Shown here in pieces: positions 52,933 to 61,360 of a stretch of DNA of 64,000 nucleotides. Made by a program: the position numbers and the translations under genes. Numbering within the stretch: the stretch's first letter is position 1; each line of letters opens with the position of its first letter. The stretch lies in assembly GCF_016278385.1 (NCBI RefSeq), contig NZ_JADQBY010000014.1, positions 1 through 64,000 of the forward strand. The letters run 5' to 3'. Below the pieces are notes generated by a model. The model worked only from the letters and a program-made list of their open reading frames with translations. It did not search any database and was not told the origin of the DNA. This DNA is from Methanolobus sp. (GTDB lineage: Archaea; Halobacteriota; Methanosarcinia; Methanosarcinales; Methanosarcinaceae).

Positions 52933-54411
52933 ATGTTCTCCATAACGTCTTCAAAAATGCGCTCTGTCGATACCAATTGTGCATATCTTGGCCTCAGTCC
53001 TCTTCAGCTAATGGAAAACGCGGGTGCTGCAATAGCCCGGGAAATTATGGTCCGGCTCAGTTCAGGAAGGGTGCTTTTTGTTGCAGGCAGAGGTAATAAC
53101 GGTGGTGATTCGTTTGTTGCTGCAAGGCATCTTGCACTATACGATTCATACGATGTGAGGGTATTACTTCTGGATCATTCCTCCCGTATAAGAACGGAAG
53201 AGTCAAAACACAATTTTAATCTGCTAAAATATAGTGGTATCCAGGAAATAAAAGAGATATCTGACTCTAAGCAGTTGGAGGCATATTCCGAATGGCACAA
53301 TACAAACATTATTGTTGACGGTGTACTGGGTTCCGGGATGAAAGGAGTACCAAGGGAGCCTGAATCAACAGCCATAGATATGATCAATTCTTCCGGTTCA
53401 TATATCATTTCAATAGATTCTCCATCTGGATATGATATTGATGGTGGTGAGGTTGTAAAAAGTGTCCTTGCCGATATGACGATTACATTCCACAGGATGA
53501 AGACCGGTCTTGAGCTGCCGGGTTGTGACAAGTACACAGGGGCAGTAAAAGTGGTTCCCATCGGTGTGTGCAGGGATGCAGAGGAATATGTGGGTCGTGG
53601 CGATCTTATAAATCTCGCCTGTAGAAAACGAGATGCTCATAAAGGCAACTCCGGACGTGTTCTTGTGATAGGTGGTGGTGCCTACTACGGTGCTCCTGCC
53701 CTTGCAGCCATGGCAGCGCTTCGCACAGGTGCTGATATTGTGACAGTGGCAGTACCTGAGAATGTTGCAGATACGGTTGCTTCTTTTTCTTCTAATCTTA
53801 TAGTTATGCCGCTTAAAGGCGACAGGCTGAACCTTTCAAATGTTCCTGTTCTAAAAAGTCTGATAGAATCTCATGATGTTGCTGTCATAGGTCCGGGAAT
53901 TGGCAGGGACACAGCTACCCTTGAAACAGTGGAACAACTTCTTCCTTTATGCAAAAAAGTAATTATCGATGCAGATGCCCTTTATAATCTAAGTTTGCCT
54001 GCAAAAAGTGAGGCGAAATTCATTTTAACACCACATTCTGCTGAGTTCTCACGACTCTGCAGGGAGCAAATTTCTCAGGCACTTGATGAAAAGAAAACGA
54101 TTGTCGCCAGATTTGCAGGAGAAAAAGGTATTACAGTAGTTTTGAAAGGTGAAGTTGATATAATTTCGGATGGATTGATTACCCGGCTTAACAGAACCGG
54201 AAATGCCGGAATGACTGTTGGGGGTACAGGTGATGTACTAGCTGGCATCATTGGAGCTTTGTTTGCAGTTAATGATGCAATAGATGCAGCATCATGTGCA
54301 GCATTTATAGGCGGGGTTGCCGGAGATCTTGCATTTGAAGAAAAAGGATTTGGTTTGCTTGCGACAGATATAATTGAACGGATAGCAGATGTTATGTCAG
54401 AGGTGTTTTGA
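52933..54411 (+). CDS. nnrDE: Bifunctional NAD(P)H-hydrate repair enzyme (epimerase + dehydratase)
   Basis: A 492-residue fusion repairing hydrated NAD(P)H. The N-terminal YjeF epimerase part (about 1-215) has VAGRGNNGGDSFVAARHL and GVLGSGMKG. The C-terminal ADP/ATP-dependent dehydratase part (about 220-492) has GPGIGRDTATLE, IDADALYNL, LTPHSAEF, and GNAGMTVGGTGDVLAGIIGA of the ribokinase fold. AGGT precedes the ATG. It is followed by a 60-residue gene two bases after its stop. Confidence 0.94.
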   Translation: MFSITSSKMRSVDTNCAYLGLSPLQLMENAGAAIAREIMVRLSSGRVLFVAGRGNNGGDSFVAARHLALYDSYDVRVLLLDHSSRIRTEESKHNFNLLKYSGIQEIKEISDSKQLEAYSEWHNTNIIVDGVLGSGMKGVPREPESTAIDMINSSGSYIISIDSPSGYDIDGGEVVKSVLADMTITFHRMKTGLELPGCDKYTGAVKVVPIGVCRDAEEYVGRGDLINLACRKRDAHKGNSGRVLVIGGGAYYGAPALAAMAALRTGADIVTVAVPENVADTVASFSSNLIVMPLKGDRLNLSNVPVLKSLIESHDVAVIGPGIGRDTATLETVEQLLPLCKKVIIDADALYNLSLPAKSEAKFILTPHSAEFSRLCREQISQALDEKKTIVARFAGEKGITVVLKGEVDIISDGLITRLNRTGNAGMTVGGTGDVLAGIIGALFAVNDAIDAASCAAFIGGVAGDLAFEEKGFGLLATDIIERIADVMSEVF

Positions 54412-54412
54412 T

Positions 54413-54595
54413 ATGGGGCAGGAGAATAGAAAAATAAACGTAGACATAGAAAGAAAGTGGGTACGTATAATTATAAACCATGGAAAGGACGAAGAAATTC
54501 TAAAACTCAGTCTCAATGAGGCCACTAATCTGAAAGAACAACTAAATAGTACTATTGAGGATTACCTTCAAAGACAGAACATCAGAATTGACTGA
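54413..54595 (+). CDS. Small hypothetical protein between nnrDE and moaC
   Basis: A 60-residue protein rich in charged residues, probably two short beta strands followed by a long helix (LSLNEATNLKEQLNSTIEDY). The ATG at 54413 lies two bases after the nnrDE stop and GGTG nearby could serve as ribosome binding site. The frame is open back to 54389, but that would overlap nnrDE. No family is recognised; its tight placement argues that it is real. Confidence 0.65.
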   Translation: MGQENRKINVDIERKWVRIIINHGKDEEILKLSLNEATNLKEQLNSTIEDYLQRQNIRID

Positions 54596-54609
54596 AAAAC
54601 GGTGATAAA

Positions 54610-55086
54610 TTGGAAGCTACATTCACACACATCGAAAACGACCGCGCTGTCATGGTGGACATCAGCAGTAAAGATATCATTGTAAGGAAAGCAATAGCTT
54701 CTGGAGAGATAGTTCTTAGTGACGCAACCATAGAGAAGATACGAACCGGGACTGTTGAGAAAGGCAATGTACTTTCTACTGCGCGCATAGCTTCAATTCT
54801 TGCGGTTAAAAAAACCCCTGAACTCATTCCTATGTGCCATCAGATACCAATCACTTCGGTGGATGTGGACTTTTCAATTTATGATAACGTCGTTTGTGCA
54901 AAGGTAGAGGTGCGATCTGTCGGAAAAACCGGTGTTGAGATGGAAGCACTTACTGGTGTCTCAGTTGCCTTGCTTACGGTATGGGACATGGTAAAGTCTG
55001 CAGAAAAGGATGAAACCGGCAATTATCCCGCTACTGGTATACAAAATATCAAGGTTCTTGAGAAAGTAAAAATGAACCAAAACTGA
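54610..55086 (+). CDS. moaC: Cyclic pyranopterin monophosphate synthase
   Basis: A 158-residue MoaC, which with MoaA makes cyclic pyranopterin monophosphate, the first molybdopterin intermediate used by formylmethanofuran dehydrogenase in methanogens. Family motifs are FTHIENDRAVMVDIS at the start, AARIASILAVKKTPELIPMCHQIP-type helix (MCHQIP), TGVEMEALTGVSVALLT and DMVKSAEK. The start is TTG at 54610, with GGTGAT (54601-54606) before it. moaA is not in the window. Confidence 0.94.
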   Translation: MEATFTHIENDRAVMVDISSKDIIVRKAIASGEIVLSDATIEKIRTGTVEKGNVLSTARIASILAVKKTPELIPMCHQIPITSVDVDFSIYDNVVCAKVEVRSVGKTGVEMEALTGVSVALLTVWDMVKSAEKDETGNYPATGIQNIKVLEKVKMNQN

Positions 55087-55154
55087 TGTATTATAGGGAT
55101 ACATTAGGAAGCATTCAAATTATCCATTAATTAAATCTTAAAGAGGTACATCAT

Positions 55155-56003
55155 TTGAAAATCATAGGAGGACCAGCATCCCAGGCTCTTTCATCAAGAG
55201 TTGCAAGAGAGATGAATATCGAGCCTACTGTATGTGACTTTACAAGATTCCCTGACGGGGAAATGTACTCGCGCATACTTGATGAAGACGTGGATGAAGT
55301 TACCATTATACAGAGTACGACTACAGACTCTGATCTTATTGCACTACTGCAGTTAATAGATGCTTGTGAGGACTCACCTGTCATAAATGTAGTCATACCC
55401 TACATGGGATATGCAAGGCAGGACAAAAAGTTCAAAACAGGTGAACCTATAAGCGCAAGGGCAATTGCAAGGACGATTAATGCTGACAGGATATTTACTG
55501 TGAATATCCACGAGTCCAGTGTGCTGAATTATTTTAACGCAGATGCCTTTGACCTGGACGCATCTCGCCTTATTGGATACCATATAAGATCTTTGAACCT
55601 GAGTGATCCTTTAATTGTGTCTCCTGATAAAGGTGCAATAACTCTTGCAGAAAACACTGCAACTGATGTGGGGCTGGAGTTTGATTATCTGGAAAAGACC
55701 CGTCATTCCGGCGACACCGTTTCTATTAAGGCAAAGAATGTAGATGTAATGAACAGAGATATAATCATCATCGATGACATGATAGCTACAGGCGGTACCA
55801 TGGCAGAATCTATTAAACTGCTCAAATCACAGGGTGCAAAAGATGTTTATCTTGCATGTGTTCATCCAGTACTGGCAAGAAATGCAGTGTTACGCCTGTT
55901 CAATGCAGGGGTAAAAGATATCATTGCCACCGATACAATAGAAAAGGCACAGAGTTGTGTCAGTGTGGCACCTCTCATATCCAATGCTTTAAGAAGTATA
56001 TAA
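55155..56003 (+). CDS. prs: Ribose-phosphate pyrophosphokinase
   Basis: A 282-residue archaeal PRPP synthase making 5-phosphoribosyl diphosphate from ribose-5-phosphate and ATP for purine, pyrimidine, histidine and NAD synthesis. Features are FPDGEMYSRI, YARQDKKFKTGEPISARAIA, VNIHESSVLNYF and the PRPP-binding VIIIDDMIATGGTMA-type loop. The start is TTG at 55155 with GAGGT 7 bases upstream. The gene is downstream of moaC by 68 bases. Confidence 0.95.
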   Translation: MKIIGGPASQALSSRVAREMNIEPTVCDFTRFPDGEMYSRILDEDVDEVTIIQSTTTDSDLIALLQLIDACEDSPVINVVIPYMGYARQDKKFKTGEPISARAIARTINADRIFTVNIHESSVLNYFNADAFDLDASRLIGYHIRSLNLSDPLIVSPDKGAITLAENTATDVGLEFDYLEKTRHSGDTVSIKAKNVDVMNRDIIIIDDMIATGGTMAESIKLLKSQGAKDVYLACVHPVLARNAVLRLFNAGVKDIIATDTIEKAQSCVSVAPLISNALRSI

Positions 56004-56027
56004 TCATTAATATATTGAGGTTTTATC

Positions 56028-56543
56028 ATGACTTTACCCGATGTTTGTCCCAGGGACGGAGTTTCCCACTGTAAGAAGAAAGCCTGTCATCTTTACGTAG
56101 TTGAATGGCGTACAGAGGACGAACAATGTGTGATCGGGTACAGCTCCACCCATAAACAGCTTTCTAAATCCACACCAATGGAGGATACCTATGCTGAAAA
56201 GACTCGCACAAGGATCGAGACTAATATGGCTGAAAAGACCTCATGGCCAAAAGCCGTTAGTGAGGGACTCAAACGAGAGCATCTAAAAAGGGCAGTACCT
56301 GATGTTGAAGTCGTTGAAACTTACGTTGAGGCTAAGGTTGAGGCACCATCACAGGGGCTCACAGATGAGTCTGTAACTTCTGTGCGGCATGAAGAGGTCG
56401 TGGTAAGCAATAAGGATACTACAGTTATCGAGTCAAGACAAAATGACGGAGACAAGGGTAAAGAGGACAGGAAAAGAAAGTCACTCGATGAAGTGATGGA
56501 TCTGGATCTTCCTGAGGGATATGAGGAAGAATTCTGGAAATAG
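56028..56543 (+). CDS. Hypothetical protein with N-terminal Cys cluster
   Basis: A 171-residue protein. The first 35 residues contain four Cys or His ligands (C7, C15, C20, C34 with H14 and H21), possibly a metal site. The remainder (60-171) is hydrophilic, lysine- and glutamate-rich and probably disordered until a C-terminal acidic segment DLPEGYEEEFWK. No known family is recognised. It lies 24 bases after prs on the same strand. Confidence 0.7.
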   Translation: MTLPDVCPRDGVSHCKKKACHLYVVEWRTEDEQCVIGYSSTHKQLSKSTPMEDTYAEKTRTRIETNMAEKTSWPKAVSEGLKREHLKRAVPDVEVVETYVEAKVEAPSQGLTDESVTSVRHEEVVVSNKDTTVIESRQNDGDKGKEDRKRKSLDEVMDLDLPEGYEEEFWK

Positions 56544-56559
56544 TTCTCTTTTATGATAT

Positions 56560-57180
56560 ATGAAATACAAAATACTTTGCAGAGTATATGATTTGCTGTT
56601 TGATGAGCTTGGACCGCAATGCTGGTGGCCTGCAGAAACGGCTTTTGAAGTTATTGTCGGGGCTATGCTTACACAGCAGACAAAGTGGGCAAATGTGGAA
56701 AAGGCTATTAATGGCTTGAAAGAACACGGTTTGATTGAGGTCCCGGTTCTCGCAGAAGCCGATATTGAGTTGCTTGAGAATCTTGTAAAATGCTGTGGTT
56801 TCTACCGGCAGAAAGCTTCCCGCCTGAAAGAAGTGGCAGGTTTTTTTGCAGAGCAAGGTATGGAGACTGTTTTCTCAATGCCAGTGGAAGATCTTCGCAA
56901 GACTATGTTATCTCTTAAAGGTATTGGGAATGAAACAGCAGATAGTATTGTGCTATATGCTGCCGAAAAACCAAAATTTGTAATTGATGCTTATACTACC
57001 CGTATGATGAAATGTATCGGTATTGAGGGCAATTATATGCAATTACAAAGAATGTTTGAAGCAGAACTTCCCAAAGATGTGGGTATCTATAAGGAATACC
57101 ATGCCCTCATAGTTGAGTATTCAAAAGCCTATTGTGGCAGGAACCGATGCAATGAATGCATTCTAAAAGGAATTGAGTGA
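56560..57180 (+). CDS. Endonuclease III-related DNA glycosylase (COG2231 type)
   Basis: A 206-residue HhH-GPD glycosylase of the group related to endonuclease III and Helicobacter MagIII. The helix-hairpin-helix is LKGIGNETADSIVLYA and the catalytic Asp lies in FVIDAYTTRM. Only three Cys remain at the C-terminus (CGRNRCNEC), so the usual four-Cys [4Fe-4S] cluster is incomplete or absent, as in parts of that family. The substrate (3-methyladenine, pyrimidine lesions) is unknown. The next gene starts 2 bases downstream. Confidence 0.9.
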   Translation: MKYKILCRVYDLLFDELGPQCWWPAETAFEVIVGAMLTQQTKWANVEKAINGLKEHGLIEVPVLAEADIELLENLVKCCGFYRQKASRLKEVAGFFAEQGMETVFSMPVEDLRKTMLSLKGIGNETADSIVLYAAEKPKFVIDAYTTRMMKCIGIEGNYMQLQRMFEAELPKDVGIYKEYHALIVEYSKAYCGRNRCNECILKGIE

Positions 57181-57182
57181 GA

Positions 57183-57962
57183 ATGGATATTGAAACCTAT
57201 AACCAGATATATAGTAACCTGGAAAGTATTGATGACGTTAAAAGTTTGGCAATGCAGTTCTCACAACCCATTGGTACTATTCATTCCATACTTAACCAGA
57301 AAACTGTTACAAAGGTCAAGAGAAATTTCTCAAAGATCAAGAATAAAAGCCTGAGGCACTTAAGGCAATGGAAGAAAGGCAAAAGCATAGTTGAGATATC
57401 AAGGAGAAATGATATACCGGCAACTCTCATGGTTTCGATGCTACTCAAGGAGATGGGTATTCCAAAGAAAGGGTTCATCAGAAATCTGGATGAGCAACCT
57501 GACGGTCGTCTTAAAAAAGAAGTTATGGAAGCCATGGAGTCCGATTATTTCTTTTCCCCGAAAGCACATGAAATACATGCTGAAAAAGGTGAAATGGGAG
57601 AATCTATTCTTGCAGAATGGCTTACCGAACGGGGGCTGACCTATAGATCAGAAGACGATCTGAGAAACCAGGGTTTTACAAAAACTCCTGATTTCCTGCT
57701 GGATGAAGAACTCGATGTGGATGGTGTCAAGGTATCCTGGATAGAAAGCAAGGCTCTTTTTGGTGATGAAAAAGAACATGAGTATTACATTAAGAAACAG
57801 TTCAGGGAATATGAGGATATCTACGGTATTGGTATGATAGTTTACTGGTACGGTTACATAGATACCGTCAGCTATAATGGTAATATCATAAAGGACTACA
57901 CATTCTTTGGTGAAAACCGTGAACTGATAGAAGAGCTTCTGAACTTTAGGACATATTGGTAA
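57183..57962 (+). CDS. Archaeal homologue of CDIN1 (C15orf41), PD-(D/E)xK nuclease
   Basis: A 259-residue protein related to human CDIN1 (codanin-1 interacting nuclease). N-terminal helix-turn-helix parts (about 20-95) are followed by a PD-(D/E)xK nuclease core: TPDFLL with PD at 169-170 and ESK in WIESKALFGDE with E188 and K190. The TPD signature is typical of this family. It is thought to act on nucleic acids, but the archaeal substrate is unknown. The ATG at 57183 (or GTG 57177) is 2 bases after the glycosylase stop, so the pair may cooperate in DNA repair. Confidence 0.88.
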   Translation: MDIETYNQIYSNLESIDDVKSLAMQFSQPIGTIHSILNQKTVTKVKRNFSKIKNKSLRHLRQWKKGKSIVEISRRNDIPATLMVSMLLKEMGIPKKGFIRNLDEQPDGRLKKEVMEAMESDYFFSPKAHEIHAEKGEMGESILAEWLTERGLTYRSEDDLRNQGFTKTPDFLLDEELDVDGVKVSWIESKALFGDEKEHEYYIKKQFREYEDIYGIGMIVYWYGYIDTVSYNGNIIKDYTFFGENRELIEELLNFRTYW

Positions 57963-57981
57963 TATTTTTTCCTATATATGT

Positions 57982-58182
57982 TCAGTCCTTTTTTACTTGC
58001 GACATGACTTTTTTTGTATATACCTGATATACGCCTTCATCGTCATATATCACTGCTTCATCATTGATTGTAGCGTGGTTTCCATGAATTACCAGAAAAG
58101 GCCAGAGTTCACTGCTTTCAGGATCCCGTTGGTTCTTCATATTGAAGATGTCTTCTGAAGTGCTTATTGGTATCCTGTTCAT
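57982..58182 (-). CDS. Small hypothetical protein
   Basis: About 66 residues with a beta-rich central part (WPFLVIHGNHATIND EAVIYDD). An ATG at 58203 extends it by seven residues, but a TATA-like box (58207-58217) lies only about 5 bases before it, so the ATG at 58182, about 25 bases from the box, is the better leaderless start. I do not recognise a family. It is convergent with the CDIN1-like gene. Confidence 0.55.
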   Translation of the reverse strand: MNRIPISTSEDIFNMKNQRDPESSELWPFLVIHGNHATINDEAVIYDDEGVYQVYTKKVMSQVKKD

Positions 58183-58408
58183 CTTCTCTGTTATACGGGT
58201 CATACTTTTATAAATACAATCTCGTTATTAATATGTTTCGTATTGTATTTGTATGAGGTACAAATATGTCCGTAAAAGGATAGAAATGACTTATTAATAC
58301 CTGATTGTATTTTGTCTATGAGCAAAGATTATAATAGTAACAATCATCTAAGGTTACTGACTCTGGGCATCCAGACATTACATATTCCTATTATAAACCG
58401 GTGAAATA

Positions 58409-60001
58409 ATGGCAGAGATTACACATTGGGCGGATGTTATTGCAGATGAGGTGCTGGCAAAAGGCAGAACGCATCTTGTTGCAACAGGCATCACACCCTC
58501 AGGTCACATTCATATTGGTAACATGCGCGAGGTCGTAACTGCAGATGTAGCATACAGAGCCCTTATTGATAAAGGAGAAGAGGCTGAATTTATTTACATT
58601 GCAGATACCTATGACCCTTTAAGGAAGGTTTATCCTTTCCTGGATGAAAGTTATGCAGAACATGTTGGAAAACCTCTTTCCGAGATTCCTTGCCCATGTG
58701 GTGAACACGATAACTATTCTGAGCATTTCCTTGAGCCTTTCCTGACAGCCCTTGACCATCTTGGAATACACCCAAAGGTCTACAGAGCGGATGAGTTGTA
58801 CAAGGAAGGTGTTTATGTTGAAGCTATCAAGCAAGCCCTTGTAAAAAAGGATGAGATTGCAGCAATACTTCAGAAAAGATCGGGTAAGACCCCGGTTGAG
58901 ACTTGGAATCCTTTCAATCCTATCTGTAAAGAATGTGGCAAGGTTAATGCAACTATCGTTACTGGTTTTGATCTGGATGCAGAGACTGTGGATTATGATT
59001 GTTCATGCGGGAGCAGTGGTACAGTATCTATGAAAGGGGGCGGGAAGCTTACCTGGCGTGTGGACTGGCCTGCAAGGTGGAAGGCACTTGGGGTTACCGT
59101 TGAACCTTTTGGAAAGGATCATGCTTCAAGGGGCGGTTCCTATGACACAGGTGTGGCTATAGCTGAGGAAATATTCGGATACGAGGCTCCTCATCCAATC
59201 GTCTACGAATGGATCATGTTGGGTCAAAAGGGTGCTATGTCATCATCAACCGGTGTTGTTGTTTCAATTTCAGACATGTTAAAAGTAGTCCCTCCTGAGA
59301 TACTGCGTTACCTTATCATTCGTACGAAGCCTGAAAAGCATATCAGGTTCGATCCTGCATTACCGCTGCTCACACTTGTAGACGATTTCGAGCGTTTGCA
59401 TTCAAGTGACAAGGCTACACCATACGATAAGAGAATAATCGAACTTTCACATGCAGCAGGACTCTGTCACACGGATATACCCTTCAAGCATATGACAACC
59501 ATACACCAGGTTGCAGCAGGTGACTTTGACAGGATTATAAATATTGTGAAAAGAGCAGGATATGACGTCTCCAATGAGAAATGCATACGTGAGCTTGCTG
59601 ATAATGTCGGGAACTGGCTTGAAATGTATGCCCCCGACAATGCAAAGTTCAGCGTGCAGGATGATCTTCCGGTAGGCTCTGCAAGTTTCACAGATTTCCA
59701 GCGTGCTTTCCTTACTGCATTCTCAGACATACTCGATAAGAGTGATGAACTGACAGGTGAAGATTATCACAATCTGGTTTATTCTTCAAAAGAAGTTGGC
59801 TCAGAGTTAAACAAAATGATAGCTTCTGCCATGGATGTAACTCCGGAATCACTGGAAGTCAATCCAAAGGATCTCTTTAAGGCAATATATGTTTCTGTGC
59901 TTGGACAGCCATCAGGTCCAAAAGCCGGATGGTTCCTTTCCTCCCTTGAGAAGGACTTCCTTGCGCAGCGTTTCAGAGAAGCAGCAGTATACAGACCCTG
60001 A
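58409..60001 (+). CDS. lysS: Class I lysyl-tRNA synthetase
   Basis: A 530-residue class I LysRS, the archaeal form that differs from the class II enzyme of most bacteria. The HIGH motif is HIHIGN in [13 protein letters not shown] at about 28-40, and the KMSKS loop is MSSSTG. Zinc-binding Cys pairs lie in CPCGEH and CKECGK...CSCGS. The leader contains a short inverted repeat (AGTAAC at 58336-58341 with GTTACT at 58353-58358). Confidence 0.95.
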   Translation: MAEITHWADVIADEVLAKGRTHLVATGITPSGHIHIGNMREVVTADVAYRALIDKGEEAEFIYIADTYDPLRKVYPFLDESYAEHVGKPLSEIPCPCGEHDNYSEHFLEPFLTALDHLGIHPKVYRADELYKEGVYVEAIKQALVKKDEIAAILQKRSGKTPVETWNPFNPICKECGKVNATIVTGFDLDAETVDYDCSCGSSGTVSMKGGGKLTWRVDWPARWKALGVTVEPFGKDHASRGGSYDTGVAIAEEIFGYEAPHPIVYEWIMLGQKGAMSSSTGVVVSISDMLKVVPPEILRYLIIRTKPEKHIRFDPALPLLTLVDDFERLHSSDKATPYDKRIIELSHAAGLCHTDIPFKHMTTIHQVAAGDFDRIINIVKRAGYDVSNEKCIRELADNVGNWLEMYAPDNAKFSVQDDLPVGSASFTDFQRAFLTAFSDILDKSDELTGEDYHNLVYSSKEVGSELNKMIASAMDVTPESLEVNPKDLFKAIYVSVLGQPSGPKAGWFLSSLEKDFLAQRFREAAVYRP

Positions 60002-60003
60002 TC

Positions 60004-60648
60004 ATGGAGAACAATTTTTTCCCGGGCAATAAGTCTCACTTCCTTGCCTGGGAAGAAGAATATAAACATGTGACATGGGGTGGTCCCAGATCAATATCAA
60101 TGCTTGAAGGATTATTATCGCCATCATCCCGGGTGCTTGATTTGGGTTGTGGGAATGGTAGATTTCTCCTTCCTCTTTCCCGAAAATACGAGTCCATAGG
60201 CACTGATGTGTCAGCAACTGCAGTTTGCAGGGCTTGCTCCTACCTTTCTAAAAATAATTCACAGGCTGAATGTCTTGTATCAAGTATAACGTCGAATCCT
60301 TTTACGAATGAGTCTTTTGATGCTGTCCTGTGTCTTGGTGTTATGCAGCACTTGCTTAAAGACGAAAGACAGATAGCAATAAGTGAGATTAAAAGAGTAA
60401 TGAAAAGCGGAGCTATCCTTGTAATCGAAGTTTTCGGAACTGAGGATATGAGGTACGGTGGCGATGAGATTGAAACCAATACTTTTCGCAGGAAAAACGA
60501 GATAATATATCATTATTTCACGCGAGAAGAACTTGAATCCCTGCTTGTCGGATTTGAGATTATAGAAATGAAGGATATTGTTTCTGAAAAAATATTTCAT
60601 GGCAAGCCACACAGGCGCCACCAGATAAGATTAATAGCTCGCCTTTAG
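60004..60648 (+). CDS. Class I SAM-dependent methyltransferase
   Basis: A 214-residue methyltransferase. Motif I is LDLGCGNGRFLLPL, the acidic loop GTDVSA, and the post-I motif FDAVLCLGVMQHL. It ends with a HRRHQIRLIARL strand. The substrate is not evident; the fold resembles Methyltransf_11 enzymes. The ATG at 60004 is 2 bases after the lysS stop, so the two may be co-transcribed, and it overlaps the BofA-like gene by 4 bases at its end. Confidence 0.88.
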   Translation: MENNFFPGNKSHFLAWEEEYKHVTWGGPRSISMLEGLLSPSSRVLDLGCGNGRFLLPLSRKYESIGTDVSATAVCRACSYLSKNNSQAECLVSSITSNPFTNESFDAVLCLGVMQHLLKDERQIAISEIKRVMKSGAILVIEVFGTEDMRYGGDEIETNTFRRKNEIIYHYFTREELESLLVGFEIIEMKDIVSEKIFHGKPHRRHQIRLIARL

Positions 60649-60890
60649 AAGGCTATTCCAAGATAATTCAGAACTATGATGAGCAGTGCACCTACGATTC
60701 CTGCAATTGCACAGACAAGGATGACTACCCAGGAATAGGCGATTTCCAGTCCAAATACAAGGTTTGCGATGACAAGCACAATGAGTCCTGCAATTGTGTT
60801 AATCACCATGTTCTTTACAGTCTTCAGCACTTTCCAGAGAAGAAATGCAGCTATAATTGCCACTATAAGGATTACGATTTCAGTTACCAT
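60645..60890 (-). CDS. BofA-like small membrane protein
   Basis: An 81-residue protein with three hydrophobic stretches: near the start, LIVLVIANLVFG, and WVVILVCAIAGIVGALLIIVLN. It resembles SigmaK-processing regulatory protein BofA, a family also found in archaea with unknown role there. The ATG at 60890 has GAGGTG five bases upstream; an ATG at 60896 would overlap that ribosome binding site. Its 3' end overlaps that of the methyltransferase gene by 4 bases. Confidence 0.82.
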   Translation of the reverse strand: MVTEIVILIVAIIAAFLLWKVLKTVKNMVINTIAGLIVLVIANLVFGLEIAYSWVVILVCAIAGIVGALLIIVLNYLGIAF

Positions 60891-60940
60891 AGTCACCTCT
60901 TTTATATTGTGATGATAAGTATTTAATGATTGCTAAAAAA

Positions 60941-61360
60941 TTAGGATTTGCCGACAAGTTCAAGGAAAGCATCAATCTCTTTCTTCATAATGGCACTACT
61001 ATCATATTTTCGAGTAATTATTCTCTTGTCTCCGCGTATCATTGCAGAAACATTTGTTTGTGGTGTGTGCAAGCAAAGCACAGGGAATTCCAGCTGCAGC
61101 GCACTACAAATCTCATATCCAACACCTATGGAAGGTGTGCTCACTTCTGCGATCACACAGTCGCTTTTCTCAAGGAACTCCATATCACGTACGTATATCT
61201 CCTGCTCTGTCAGCAGTGATTCAGTCTTTTCAAGTTCCGGGTCAGCAACATGCCAGCTCAGTACTTCATGTCCTTTTTCCTGAAGGTAGTTACAAATCTC
61301 AATGTAGGTGGACAGCATCTGCCTGCCCCCTCTTATAGAAGCTGAAAGGAATATGTTCAT
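60941..61360 (-). CDS. DNPH1/Rcl-like 2'-deoxynucleoside 5'-phosphate N-hydrolase
   Basis: A 139-residue nucleoside deoxyribosyltransferase-fold enzyme. The close match to DNPH1 (Rcl) comprises SIRGGRQ at 8-14, HVADPELE at 37-44, AEVSTPSIGVGYE at 71-83 with the catalytic Glu83, and VSAMIRG near residue 105. DNPH1 hydrolyses the N-glycosidic bond of damaged or unwanted deoxynucleotides (nucleotide pool sanitation). The ATG overlaps the U32 gene stop by 4 bases, so translation is coupled to the upstream U32 gene. Confidence 0.9.
   Translation of the reverse strand: MNIFLSASIRGGRQMLSTYIEICNYLQEKGHEVLSWHVADPELEKTESLLTEQEIYVRDMEFLEKSDCVIAEVSTPSIGVGYEICSALQLEFPVLCLHTPQTNVSAMIRGDKRIITRKYDSSAIMKKEIDAFLELVGKS

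Noticed and set aside
58336-58358. T-box or lysine riboswitch before lysS
   Set aside because: Only a six-base hairpin stem is visible. T-box leaders are bacterial and no lysine riboswitch core is recognisable.
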